Shown: piece after piece, positions 1 to 11,582 of the stretch
Position numbering within the stretch: the first letter of the stretch is position 1
Layout of the letters: every line of letters starts with the position of its first letter
NCBI RefSeq assembly: GCF_000149955.1
Contig: NC_030986.1
Location: 2,363,886 to 2,427,885 of the forward strand
Origin: Fusarium oxysporum f. sp. lycopersici 4287
Taxonomy: Eukaryota > Ascomycota > Sordariomycetes > Hypocreales > Nectriaceae
Length of the DNA: 64,000 nt
Direction: 5' to 3'
Notes under the pieces: model-generated
The model's database searches: none
Seen by the model: the letters and a program-made list of their open reading frames with translations, nothing else
What the model was told of the DNA's origin: nothing
Translations under genes and position numbers: made by a program

Positions 1-2212
1 TACTGTTTGCCACGGTCTGTGTTGGTGGTAAAGCCGTGAACCACGATGTTGAACCAAGCGTCTCGAAGAAGAGAATACGTCTCGTCATCGGTGATAGGCT
101 CGAGAGCAAAATCGTTCGTGGACATAAAAATTGCCAGCGGGTGAAGAAGTTCCGCGATCTCCTTTGCAGCCATTTGTACGTCAGATTCCTTGGTATGTCC
201 AGACGAATGTACATCACCAAGTCCGATGATGCTGTCAAGCAAGTGTTCATAGTATATACCAAACAGCTGCGAGTCACGTCGTAGGTTGGCAGAAATGAAA
301 GTGCGAGCATTTCTCACCTACACAAATCAGTATATATCAAAGTACAGAAAGTCATATTCACTTACAGCGTCCAGTAAGAATAGCTGGTTTTCGACAACCC
401 CAGTATGACACAGTTTACTAAACAACTTGAGCAAAGAGCGAAACTCGAGTTGTCCGCCCTCGAGAGCCAGAGCAGCTGCTCCACTGATAATCCGGGCATC
501 CACGCCTGTATTGACCTTTTCGAGCTTCTGCTGAAGCATAGACTGAGCCAGTGCGGTAATTTTCTCATCCTTGAAAGCAGCAGCAATCCCACAGATGGTT
601 TGCACGACATTGCCTGAAACGATCGCAGTCTCCTCCTCGCCATACATCTGTAGTGAAATCGAGCTCCCAATGGACCGACGATTGGTATAAATGGCGTTAA
701 GTCCTGTTTCACTTGCCGTTCCATCAATCTGATCGTTCACAAACGCTTGGTCCGACCCAGGGCTGAGTACGTTGCCCAGGGTATACAATGTGCCGATGAC
801 AGCATCCTTCGAGAGCATTTTGAGAGCATAAGCCAAGCTATTGGAAGCTATAGTGACAATGTCTTTCTGCGGGGCATCCTGAACGATGAACCTAGGTAGG
901 ATGCGGCTGACATTAGACGAGAAGGATGGTGAGATCTGGCAGATCAGGGCCAAACATCGCAACGTGACCGAGGCAAGAGTAGGGTCAGCCATCTGAACAG
1001 AGTCATCCAGGGTTTCCTGAAGCCAGTTCATGAGAATCTCTGCATCAGCAGCATCTTCATTGAGCAGAGCGCAATTCAAGTAGGAAATGAGCGCCGCAGC
1101 CTTCACAGCGTAAGCGAGACTCTGCTGGTCAGGAGATCCCATGCGGATAAAGTCAGCACCACCTTCGATATACTGGATCTCTTCAATGGCCAGGGCAGCA
1201 TATTCCTCAACCGTCTTGAAGTCTGCTTCGAGCGCAGAGGACGCGATATTGCAAAGATCTTCACCCTGGGCAATGTAGATATCCAGCACGTGAGACTCTC
1301 GCAGAGAACGAGGGTCTTTTACCATCAGTGAAGTGCTGGAGACAATAAGATGAGCGAAGCTTCGGTGCAGGAGCATAGCTCCGAGAGGTCGTCCAGAGGA
1401 GGCATAGTGGCGCAGGTATCTCTTCCATTCTTTAACCTCGCGATCCTGGCTATGGCAGTTGCGAATGGTGGATAGTGCTGTTTCCACAGCGATAAGGAAA
1501 GGCTCAGAAAGCAACTCTCTGATTTTCTTGATCATGGCCAGTCGACCGCCAGCTCTCCAGAAGTCGGCCTGAGCGGCTGCCGCATCCAAAAATCCGAGCA
1601 GGGCCACGGCAATTGTCACAGTTCGAATTGCATCCTCCAGGTGAGGATTCTCAGGATCTCCTGCTCGAGGTGAGATAATGCTCTCGGTAGCTCGTCTACA
1701 AGAGTTCACGAAGGCCCAGATCTTATCGGTCACATTCTCCTGAAGCTCATCGTAATTGATGCCAAGTGCCAGCAGGGCCCCTGTCACATGAAAGGCTAGG
1801 GCCTCGGTCGGGGACGGGTCGATCTTTCGGAAGAATGGCGAAGGAAGGAAAACCTGTATATGTGCTTCAAGAATATACGGGAACAGCTGATACGAGAGTC
1901 TCTGGGCGCTCTGGCTCGATTTGATTTTCGGTGCTGTCTTGCATAATGCGATCAAGACCTCGAATTCGCGAATAGACTACAATTGTCAATCACGCGCTAT
2001 CAGATCCCTATGTTCTATGAACAACCTACCATAGGCACTCGGCCTAGCGAGCTCTTATTCTGATAGCCATTGACATAGTCCTTGCTCTTCGCGCCGGCGT
2101 GGCAGGCTCTACATAGTCGGTCGAGATCGGATCGGTCGAAGGATGTTGTAGAGCTAGACGCAGATAGCGAAGCTATCTTCTGCAGCGCCTTGGAGCGAAT
2201 GTCGCCTATCAT
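1..2212 (-). CDS. STT4: Phosphatidylinositol 4-kinase STT4 (type III alpha), N-terminal part, truncated by window edge
   Basis: Makes PI4P at the plasma membrane from phosphatidylinositol. Only the 5' part is here; the C-terminal kinase domain lies beyond position 1. Exon 1 is 2212-2030 and starts at an ATG encoding MIGDIRSKALQKIASLSA, the usual start of fungal Stt4. Intron 1 is 2029-1977, exon 2 is 1976-366, intron 2 is 365-318, and exon 3 is 317 to beyond 1. The protein joins as GRVPM/SIREFEVLIALCK and then FLLDA/VRNARTFISANLRRDSQLF. The visible stretch is alpha-helical solenoid without catalytic motifs, as expected for the Stt4 N-terminal half. Transcription is divergent from PRE7, with only 370 bp between the two start codons. 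Identification rests on remembered family sequence, especially the segment around LGINYDELQENVTDKIWAFV. Both introns are short GT-AG and keep the frame. Confidence 0.9.
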
Positions 2213-2582
2213 CGTTGGTGCGTAGGCGATGCGGCCGCTTCAAAGCACAGCAATTCGAAACAAAAACCAACAAGAACCAAGTCAACAAATTTGTTTCTGA
2301 AACGAGACCTTCAAAATGACGATGGTTGTTAGGTGAACTTTAGGAGGTGAACCCCTGCCAGTCTGCGCGCTTAGTCATCGTAGCTACCCCAGCTCTGCAG
2401 GTTAGGTGGGCAAGGCTGCAAGCTTGACGCGTGCGTCTTAACCTCAGCTCTATCGTCAGTTACAAGGCAACACCAGATCAACATCATCAATCACCAACTC
2501 GGAATTCCATCTCCACCATCTCTGCGCATCAAGAAAGATCACCAAGACCTTACTTAAACCTTCCGTCACATAGATCGTAATC
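2213..2582. promoter_or_regulatory. Divergent promoter between STT4 and the proteasome beta-6 gene
   Basis: This 370-bp gap separates two start codons facing away from each other, so it must hold both promoters and both 5' leaders. The PRE7-proximal part is CA/TC-rich leader sequence (about 2460-2582). I see no clear TATA box. A short palindrome around AACAAATTTGTT lies near 2285. A sequence GGTGGGCAAGG near 2406 only loosely resembles the yeast proteasome element, so I do not call it one. Confidence 0.55.
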
Positions 2583-3428
2583 ATGGCTGCCATGTTCAGC
2601 CAGAACCCTCTGATGAATGGGCCCAACTATTCATTCTCCGATGCCCCCAAGACCAACAGCGGCGAGTTTCGAGAACATCGATTTAACCCGTGAGACACCT
2701 CATCTATGCATCTCCAGGGCTTACAGCTAACTGATCCAAGCTACACCGACAATGGCGGCTCGACTCTTGCCATTGCTGGCGCAGACTTTACCATCATGGC
2801 TGGTGACACCCGCCACACCAGCGGTTATAGCATCAACTCTCGCATGTCCCCCAAGGTCTTCCGAATCGGCGGCACCACTGCCTCTCAGGAGGATGCTACA
2901 CTAGTCCTATCTGTCGTCGGCTTCGCTGCTGATGGTGAGGCCCTCCGCGACCACCTCGACACCATCTGCAAGATCTACCGTTACCGCCACGGCAAGCCTA
3001 TGACTGTCAATGCTTGTGCCAAACGCCTCTCTACCGTTCTCTACTCGAAGCGATTCTTCCCCTACTACTCGCATGCGATGCTCGGCGGTCTGGATGAGGA
3101 GGGCAGAGGCGCTGTGTACTCATACGATCCCGTGGGGAGCTACGAACGGGAGCAGTGCCGAGCAGGCGGTGCTGCGGGCAGTCTGATCATGCCTTTCCTG
3201 GACAACCAGGTCAACTTCAAGAACCAGTATATTCCCGGAAGCGGAGAAGGCCATGAGCTGAAGGAGCGGGAGCGACGTCCTCTTACACGAACAGAGGTCG
3301 AGACTGTCGTCAAGGATGCATTCGATGGTGCGGTGGAGCGTCACATTGAGGTTGGCGATAACCTTCAAATGCTCATCATCACAGCAGACGGTATTGAGGA
3401 GACTTTCTTGCCCTTGAAGAAGGATTAG
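2583..3428 (+). CDS. PRE7: 20S proteasome subunit beta type-6 (yeast Pre7 / PSMB1 family)
   Basis: Non-catalytic beta subunit of the 20S proteasome core. Exon 1 is 2583-2689 (start MAAMFSQNPLMNG), intron 2690-2740 (51 nt, branch-like GCTAAC), exon 2 is 2741-3428; the split codon is a proline in FNP/YTDNGG. The 264-aa product matches the family length. The N-terminal nucleophile fold begins at GGSTLAIAGADFTIMAGDTR; the position equivalent to catalytic Thr1 is not in a TTT/TTI active-type context, consistent with the inactive beta-6 subunit. Later hallmarks are YYSHAMLGGLDEEGRG and the C-terminal TRTEVETVVKDAF segment. The start was chosen because it gives the expected short propeptide and joins in frame. 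The intact frame and conserved core make this a confident call. Confidence 0.95.
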
Positions 3429-6400
3429 ATGGCAGGAAAGGCGAAAGAGGAATGTATAACAGGGGATTACTTAGACGCCACGAAATCAATGAGCCTTCCT
3501 TACGGTCAACTGCGGGGCATAATTGTGGTGTGATGAATATGAATATGATACCGAGTCGCTTCAACGACAAAAGAGAACGTCACGCTCCACGAATTACAAA
3601 CTAATAGGTGGCCTGTGAGGCTTCAGGATGCAAAGGTCTTACTTAACTTGGGATGTTAGGTTTTATAATTACTTTCGGCGACACTGAGCTCTGCAGACCG
3701 CACATCACCTATGCACTGGATATGAGGAAGATTTCCCCAACGCCACTGAAGCCATCGTGTTCGATGAAACATTCATACAGATCACGGGCACCTAGATCAC
3801 TTATTGGCACTATGCGATTGCAGTTTTAATTTCCTGACTCGGGGTGTTAGCTAAAGGTATGCCAGGTTCAAGTTACCTTGTATTTGTATCAATTGGCCTT
3901 CAACTCTAACTGCCCGACGCCTAACTTGCTGTGTTGACGGCATGGAAAACAAGCGATGGTATGACGGCGATTTAACCTTATAACTAAGATTCGAAGCACT
4001 TGTAACGGCATACTCAAAGTACGCTTTAATCATTGAGAGGTTCAATGGGCATACCAATACTTGAGCGTCTTATCAGCATACTCAGCCAGTGGTTTCAAGA
4101 CCACCCTGAAAGAGATGAACTATTCTCTTCACCGAGCACTGGTGCTTGTTTGTGAATGAGTTATCAGCTGTACCACAGCTATTCACCCTCACTACTCTTG
4201 GACGACATTTTCGTAAGTCTGGCATGGCCATGTATTGCTTTTCTCTGTCTTTTTGTTGTACTTTGAGTATGGACAAGTCACGTTGCTAATAAGAGATGGA
4301 ATGGTATCGGCACACGGCATTTGAGAGACCCATGTCGAGCTGAGCTCCTTGGTCCAAATCACTCAACATTGATCATCTCAAGAGACACCTAACATTAGTC
4401 CGCGGATAGAATTACATCCGGGAGAGTGAAACACCACTTACACTTCTAAAAGCGCGTCTAGACTCTTCTGGAGCGCCTCTATCGCACCACAAGCGCGGCA
4501 AATGGCAACACCACGTTGGTTCATTAGATTCAAGCGCTTGTTACTTTTCCTATGCTCGACAATCATCAAAGCACGGTCCGGTTATTTGCTAGCAACGATT
4601 TCTTTCTGATGTTGATCAGAGTCAGATGCTAACCATCGAGCCAATATCGTAGCAGTCTAATACCGCCATGCTGTTTCTCTAGCCACCGATGTAGGTATCA
4701 GATCACGAGAGAGAACTTATCATTGCTAGCTCATCCAAGTACTTGTCTACTCAGTCTCGGTCCCGAAGACGCTTGCAGCCCTGCCCTGCCCTGCCCACAC
4801 CGGCTGGTCAGACCGTCTCTTTCTTAGCCTATCAAGTCCACTATATACTTAACAACTCTGATAGGTGAGGCAAGACCTGATTGCAGTAGTATAGGGTTAT
4901 TCAAGGCCTAGTGGCTAGTTGAACATCGTTGCAGTGATCCGCCCTTTGCCTCAATGGCTGTACAGAGATCCATCGAGGTATCCCAGCTAAGCAATGCCCC
5001 GATGCAGGGAGGGTGTGGACAGGGCCTATTTTTCCGTGCTCTGCAAGATACTGTATCTCAATATCGTTTGGATGCGTGAGTGTCTCGCTAACACAACCGA
5101 TGTAGTGGCGTCTGCTCCATCGCACAATATGCATGACCCTAAATCAAAGTTGAAGTCATGATACACTGCCATTACAGTAGCCAGACACCACACCTCATGC
5201 ACACGCCACGAATATCAAGCCTTGGAGCTTGAGCATCTCTCGAGGTGCTGTATTCTGACAAGTCGCCTTTTCAGCTGCCCAGGGGCTAGCTATCCTTGCT
5301 TTGGACTGGTATTGGTGCCCCCGAAAAAAAAATGAAATTAAGACATGATAGCCCATGTGCTAAGGGTATCATGCAGTAGTGATCACATTTCTGTTGGGTA
5401 GTGGGCAGGCGAGCAGTTCACCTAGTGTGTGTGTTCAGTGAACTACCCTTCAATATGCATTGTAGATATACCGTACAAAGCCTTCTTCGTTTGCCCCCTC
5501 TTCAACAGAACGGGGTTTCTGCATCCGGACTTGTTCAGGCTGCTGGGTTCCATGATGCTATCTTCGGCGTACAGATTTTGAAAGGCTTGTTTGTTGTGCA
5601 AAGCTGGACCAGCTACCCAACAAATTCGAGTTATACAACTTCTATTCAAATAATTCTTACAAGGCTGTCGGTTTGCAGCAGAGACTGTGGCACAACTACT
5701 GCCCTAAGTTAGTGGCAAGCTTTTGATTACATCGGAGGTATGACTATCCTTAGACAGGACTTCTGACAACATCTGTTCCTCTCCAGATGATGGATGTGCG
5801 TACTGGTCTGAAGAAGCGTCCTGGTCTATTCGCCACCTAAGCCTACGTAGCTTCCAACAATCAAGTGTTGTCTTCCATGTCTCACAAGGTCTAGGAATTG
5901 TTTTTAGCATGCATGTCGTTGGCTCGAGGCTGGCGGCTGGCGGCTGGCGGCTGGCTGACATGAGCGAATGTTGTGTGGCTGAGAGCAATTCGCTGTTGAA
6001 AGTCTACAGGACTTGGAACGCAATTCAATTATGGTCTTATTTCCGCACTTGGACCGGGACTGTTTACGTTTCTTGGTTCAGTTATGGTCTAGCTTTTCTT
6101 CCAAGTTTTGTCAAACTCTTCCATCCTTGGACATGGAACTTGCCGTCATCGGAGAAATCAGAAAGGCGTCTAGTTGATCGGCGAGAAATCTTACAAATGA
6201 TGCCCACTGCCCAAGTGTTGAGGAATGATCAGTTGCTATTGCAGGGGTTTTCCGGCATTTGATGGTCAAGTTGGTGTCGGCAGATGCCATTGTAGTGGTT
6301 CAAAAGCGCTACAATAATCTAGCCAAAACGGCACCGAACTCAAATGCTGACGACTTGCACAACCGTTACCAGTCGGTTGACATTTGCCACCTCTAATCGT

Positions 6401-9400
6401 CAAAACTGAGGCATGTGATAGGGAGTGGAAGCCCAATACACTCAATTTTCGTCAAGTGTCCATAGACAGAACTGAAAACGGTGAGAGTTGCACAGCTGTC
6501 CGTTCTAAAGACCCTATCTACCTACTTACCTATGCAAGGCGGCGCAACGCATTTGCCACGTTGGAGGGAGCTGTCAAAGCTTTCTTTCTTCATCAACAGC
6601 CTTACACGAGTTTCTTGATAGCCCACAATTGGGTGAAATTGATGTCGGGGTCCTCGGCTCCTCAAGCCCTCAAATCAAGAGAGGTTCACAGCGGGTTGCG
6701 CATCGGCACAGAGCTTCAAGGACGATCAATGTTGATAATCGTTTCACAAGCCACAATGACCCTTGCTGCGGGCCTCCCGACACCAGTGAAGACGGCCAAT
6801 TGCTGTTTTGGTTGCGCCATCGGCGAAGACTACCTGTAACTGTAAGGCATGTAAACGGAGCACCGTCGTCATGGCGTCACTGGCTATTGTGCAACAAGAG
6901 GTAAGATAGGCATTGGATGCGCCTAAAGCAGTGAAGATCAACGATAAAGGTTCTGGACCCTGGTTGACAGGCGGGTGGCGAATGCGTCAGGCAAGCAGGC
7001 AACAGTCGTCGACAGGCGCCGCTCTATCTGAGGGCCCAATGACCTTGATTGCGGGTCATAATTGTACCACAAGTTGGAGGCTTTCCACATTTATTTTTGG
7101 TGCAGATTTCTCACACACAATTGCCGTGCGTCGCTGACTCTTTCTTTAGCTGATCATACTCGGCATCTACCCCTCTAGACGAACACGCAAATTCAACATC
7201 AAGTATTCTTGTTAAGAACTGACGGAGCTTTTCATCCGCCAACCTTAATTAGGTCCGGGTCTTAATTGGCTAAGTGGCGTCCCAGGAACCCATCAAGGGT
7301 CCAACTAAACACACAGCGGTGGTAGGGCGCGCACATGTCGTTAGTCCAAAAAGTCGTCGTACGACCGGGAGCTCGGATCACTGGCCGAAGAGCAATGACC
7401 GACTTATGGTAGCTGATGGAGTCAGTGTTGATGCTGAACAGTTTGATGAAACTGGCCATGTTGGCTTCCATATTATTGGTGATGTGAGGCGCTCAATTTC
7501 GAGATCTGGAATTAACTAGGTCTCTAGCAGGAGGAGCCTACGTATCTACCTATGACTTGTGTTTGAGGCAGAATCGTGAGGTGGGATGGTCGATCATCCA
7601 CTTACGGATGTCCTGAGGTCCCTAGACAAGCCCAAGAACAGCCATGAGATTACCCAAGTTGTCAGGACCATGCGATTGTCTCCAATAAGACGCTAGTGTC
7701 ACGGGAGGCTGGTCGCCCCGGCGCACTAGTTGAGAAAAGTTGGTGGGTGATGGAGAATTAAGAAAACGGGATAGATCGACATCCTTGAAAAGGACTGTTG
7801 GAACATGACATTTGTTGCTACTTACGCAACTGATTGAAAGCTCAGAAGCGACAAGGATTCCGCCTGGGAACGTTCGTTTTACTACCCACTGCTTCCATAT
7901 TGCTGTCGGGCTGTGACGTCGCGATTTTCAGGTACTGTATTTTGATGATACGCATGGCAAGAGAATAGCAAAGCTACCTAAGTTATCCATGTCAGCCATC
8001 ATCAAGAGCTACCTGAGGCCCCAAGGAAAGAATTGTCAGCCGGACGCTCAGATCTAAGGGGAAACTGTGGTTCTGGCAAGATATCTACCAGGTCGGCAGA
8101 AATCCAAGGTCAGACTAGAGTGCAAATTGTAACCTGCTCAGTCATCAAGATCAGCGAATCATTCATTATACAGCATGCGCAAGATTCTGCCATGAAAAGT
8201 ACGGCAAGTGGGTTCGTGTCCTCTCGTGCAAGCAGAAGCGAATGCCGGCGTGGAGCTTAGGTCCAAGACCGTAGACCGGGCTAGACCCCTCGGTCCTCAG
8301 TAGTGGTTCGAAGCCCCGTCGAGGATGGTCCAACTTCAGTGAGATTCAAGGGAAACCAGTCAAAGAGCGCCGGAGCTCGCCCGGGTAGAACGCCACATGG
8401 AAAGGCAGACTGTTGAGCATCCGCTGCGTTGCATAGTGGTGGAAACAATGGCTCATGAAATTCAAAATGTCCCACCCTTAGTGCCCGTTTCCTAATAATC
8501 ACGTCAACCTTGATAACTAACAGCCAAGTGAAGCGAATTGAGTTCAAAGGAATACGTACATGCTGGCAAGGCGACTGGCGGGTCTGTCGCGCGTGTCGAT
8601 CAGATCTCAGGGACCTCCACCCTGCCGCCTCGGCTATTCCCTGTATGCAGATCCCTACTCTGTAGGTTCATGAACAGCTGTCTGAGGGACTGAGTGGCGA
8701 TAGCTTCGTACGCGTCGCTGAATCGCGAGCGGTTGTTGCTTCTCTTTACGGGTTACTGGCGCAGTTGGCCGGTTGCAGAGCCAGAGGCCACTTAGTACTT
8801 GATGTTGGGCATGTTTGCAGATATGGTTCAAATGATTTCTGATATCGTGAGACTCTTTGATACATCATGTACATACTTAACTTTCCTACCTACCGAGTGA
8901 GGTGGAAAATTCGATGTATTGAATAGAGTTGCCGTGTGCCATTCTCTAAAAATGCCCATGGCAGTGACTCGGTGAGCGCCAAACTGCCCTGTAGCCTGTA
9001 GCCTTAAGCTGCTACGTAGAGTTAAAAATCTGGGGCAGGAACAGCCTTCAGTGGCGAAACGGTTCCTTCCTACCAGCGGGACGGGGAGTTTTACGTTCCC
9101 ATTCCATCTTGAACGGTTCCTTCAGCAAAAACTTTGCTTGCTTACCCAAGCCAACGTATGTCAGGGTCATCAGGCCCGTTTTATGTTTCATGACGTTTCA
9201 AGCCACTAGCATCATTGACAACCCTCCATGCACCACCATATTTTAGTCCTGTCCGACTTTGGAACGCAATTGTGCATCATTCTAATTACAGAATCTAAGT
9301 CATTCTGATGACGGTTGGGAACAAGGAGGCATCAGACGACATGCAATTGACAACAGACACATACTTGGGTGCATGTATAAGCAAAACCACTATTATCCAC

Positions 9401-10090
9401 GAGACCCTCTAAAAGCATCAAACACCTTCTGATTTCGGAGATTGTGCTTTCTGGTGGACCCCGCTAACATCCGTTTTCAGGGACCGTTGCCTCAAGACGC
9501 TGGGTTCGCTCGCAGAGCTCGACATCGAAGAAGCGATTCCCCACAGGAACAACAAATTTAGAAGTCCAATGCGAAGTACCGCATATCATGTCACGGCTAG
9601 GGCATTTCTTGGCGTCGAAATGGTCTTGTCCTCCTCTGCCATCGCTTCACCACTACGTACTATAACAAGGTTTTCTCTCCACCCTTTACTATTCGAACAC
9701 CCCATCCCTGTTATCCGGGTTGGGTTCTGCTGTGGCTGTTCTTCTTGGACCCTGTTTCCCTGCTGCAGGCGCCGTTGCTTGGCTCGAGCTTCACTCTCCA
9801 ATCACATTTCTCTGTGAGCTCTAGACTTCATTCTCGTTGAGAATCTGTGGCACTCGGTACCTGAATGTTCACCAAGATGGTGGGCGCATGGTCGGTGGCG
9901 GTAATGGGTAACTCTATGTTGCGACCTCAGCCACACCGTCTCACGGGATGATTGTCTTCCTTAACATAGGTATACGTGCGACTTTGGAACTCCCCAGTCG
10001 AACAGGGGACGCTGCCAATCTGTTCCAAGATTGAACTGTAAATGATCTATACCTGTGCCATTGCCAACATCGGCCTCGCTTGAGTTCAAG
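3429..10090. other. Gene-poor intergenic stretch, no supported gene
   Basis: About 6.7 kb without an open frame that looks like conserved protein. Frames up to 151 codons occur (for example 6384-6839 on +), but they lack domains, introns or neighbours that would support them. Small tandem repeats are visible: CCCTG units at 4779-4796 and four exact copies of GGCTGGC at 5928-5955. Base composition is mixed, not the extreme AT-richness of a heavily RIP-mutated transposon. No tRNA was recognised; a box-A-like sequence near 8757 has no partner box B at proper distance. Confidence 0.6.
5928..5955. repeat. Tandem 7-bp repeat (GGCTGGC x4)
   Basis: Four exact head-to-tail copies of GGCTGGC, followed by a TGAC. 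A seven-base unit shifts frame each copy, so it is not a coding amino-acid repeat. It lies in the gene-poor stretch; no function can be assigned. Confidence 0.85.
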
Positions 10091-11582
10091 TATCACCGAT
10101 GGATTGCGGGCTTCGTTACTTGAGCATCGTGTGGCTTGACGGCTTGTTGTTGCCGTTGAACTATCGCTCTCTTTTACCTCTTCTTGTCCAAGCTCCCTCC
10201 TCTCCACCACTTCCCTCCACTCACTCCTCCACCTATACGGCCCTAACAAAATCCCATCTAAGAGCTCGACCAACTTGGGATCGCCCATCGTATTCCCCAT
10301 CTAACATACGCATCTGTAGCTCACACCCCCCATGAATCTATCACACTAGCATCCCTTCAACTGATCTCTTTTTGGCCGTCTATCCCTCTTAACCCTGCAT
10401 TTCCTTACACTTCCTTACCTTCCAAGCCTTCCTTGAGCCCTAGCTTCGGAAGCTTGGACTATTAGCCACTCGCTATCTCCGTTGTTAAAGCCTCTTCTGT
10501 TTAATCGTTGGCTTAGGTTTCGCCCCTTGCCCCCAAAAGCTTCTCAAGCCTCGAAGGTCTTTAGAGATCGTTTCTCTTTTGAAAGCTCACAGGTTCAGGG
10601 GAGCTTACTTTGCCAGCTTGCATTTCTGGTAACCTTCATTTGTTGCTGAAGCTGGCATTGCTTGTTGCCAGCTCGCAAATGACGACTTAGGGCTCCTTCA
10701 ACGTATGAACAAATGCTTTCTCGACTCATCTTGAGCCCCAATATCTCCTTTACCGCTATATTTATTCATCACAACTGATTATTAGTTTCGCGGGTTAAGT
10801 CCAACTCTGTGGCTGATCGCCGACTTCGAATAGTTGTCACTGCACCTCAACACTACAACACTCTCCCAGTGGTTCCTGGGCTAAGCTCATATCCCTGTTA
10901 CGCCGTAAGGAAACACAACCAAGCCCCATTTTCGATCTCGTTTTATCATTCAGCTCCTTTCCCTTCCGAACTTGGCATTGGGTTAACAGGTGTTCAACGA
11001 CTTCGCTAGTTTCCCCGTGGGGGCAATAATACACGCCTTTCTTCGAACAATTTCTTATAGGAACTGTATTTACTTCCGCCGCCACCTTGTCTCTTGATCT
11101 ACAAGCAGATTCATTATATACAAAACGACAAATTTGTGTCTCCTTTCAGTCTTTTGTTGGTAAGAGCTGGGGTCTTCATATATTTCCCCCGCCCATTGAG
11201 CGCTATCGTCGGCTCTGACACACAATCGGCCACAAAATTGCTCGATAATTTCCCCTCTCTACCCTTTCTTTAATAGCAGCCAGTCAAATCCACCGGAGAA
11301 GCTCTAGGCGGCTGCTCTGCTGCAGGAAAAAGCCCTGTTGGCTTGTGACTTCGGCACGATTAGCAGGTCTCCTGGTGTTCACCTGAACAACCACAGCTTT
11401 CAGGCATCAGATTGTTGCTGTCCTATCCTCTCTCCAATAGAGAACATCAAGGTATTATACTACCCTTCCACAAACTTGTTGCTATAAACCTGCGTCTGAG
11501 TTGGAGGAGTTACTAATCTGATCTGAATTAGCACCAGGTTATCTCTCAATTTTTATCAGAGTACCACCAACAGATACATCAA
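10091..11582 (+). promoter_or_regulatory. Pyrimidine-rich upstream region / probable long 5' leader of the RRM-YTH gene
   Basis: From about 10,130 to 11,582 the + strand is strongly enriched in C and T (long runs of CTTCC, CCTCC, TTCCC), typical of promoters and 5' leaders of highly expressed or regulated genes in filamentous ascomycetes. The only gene it can serve is the RRM-YTH gene starting at 11583. Several short upstream ATG frames occur in it (one begins at 10099), which would matter if transcription starts far upstream. No TATA box stands out. The start of transcription cannot be fixed from sequence. Confidence 0.45.

Noticed and set aside
6384..6839. 151-codon frame on the plus strand
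   Set aside because: No domain, no protein-like pattern of conserved residues and no introns or promoter features nearby.
8290..8330. GGTTCGAAGCC resembling a tRNA box B
   Set aside because: No matching box A or cloverleaf upstream.
8757..8835. tRNA-like box A (TGGCGCAGTTGG) with GGTTCAAAT downstream
   Set aside because: The spacing is too long and no acceptor stem can be paired, so it is not a tRNA.
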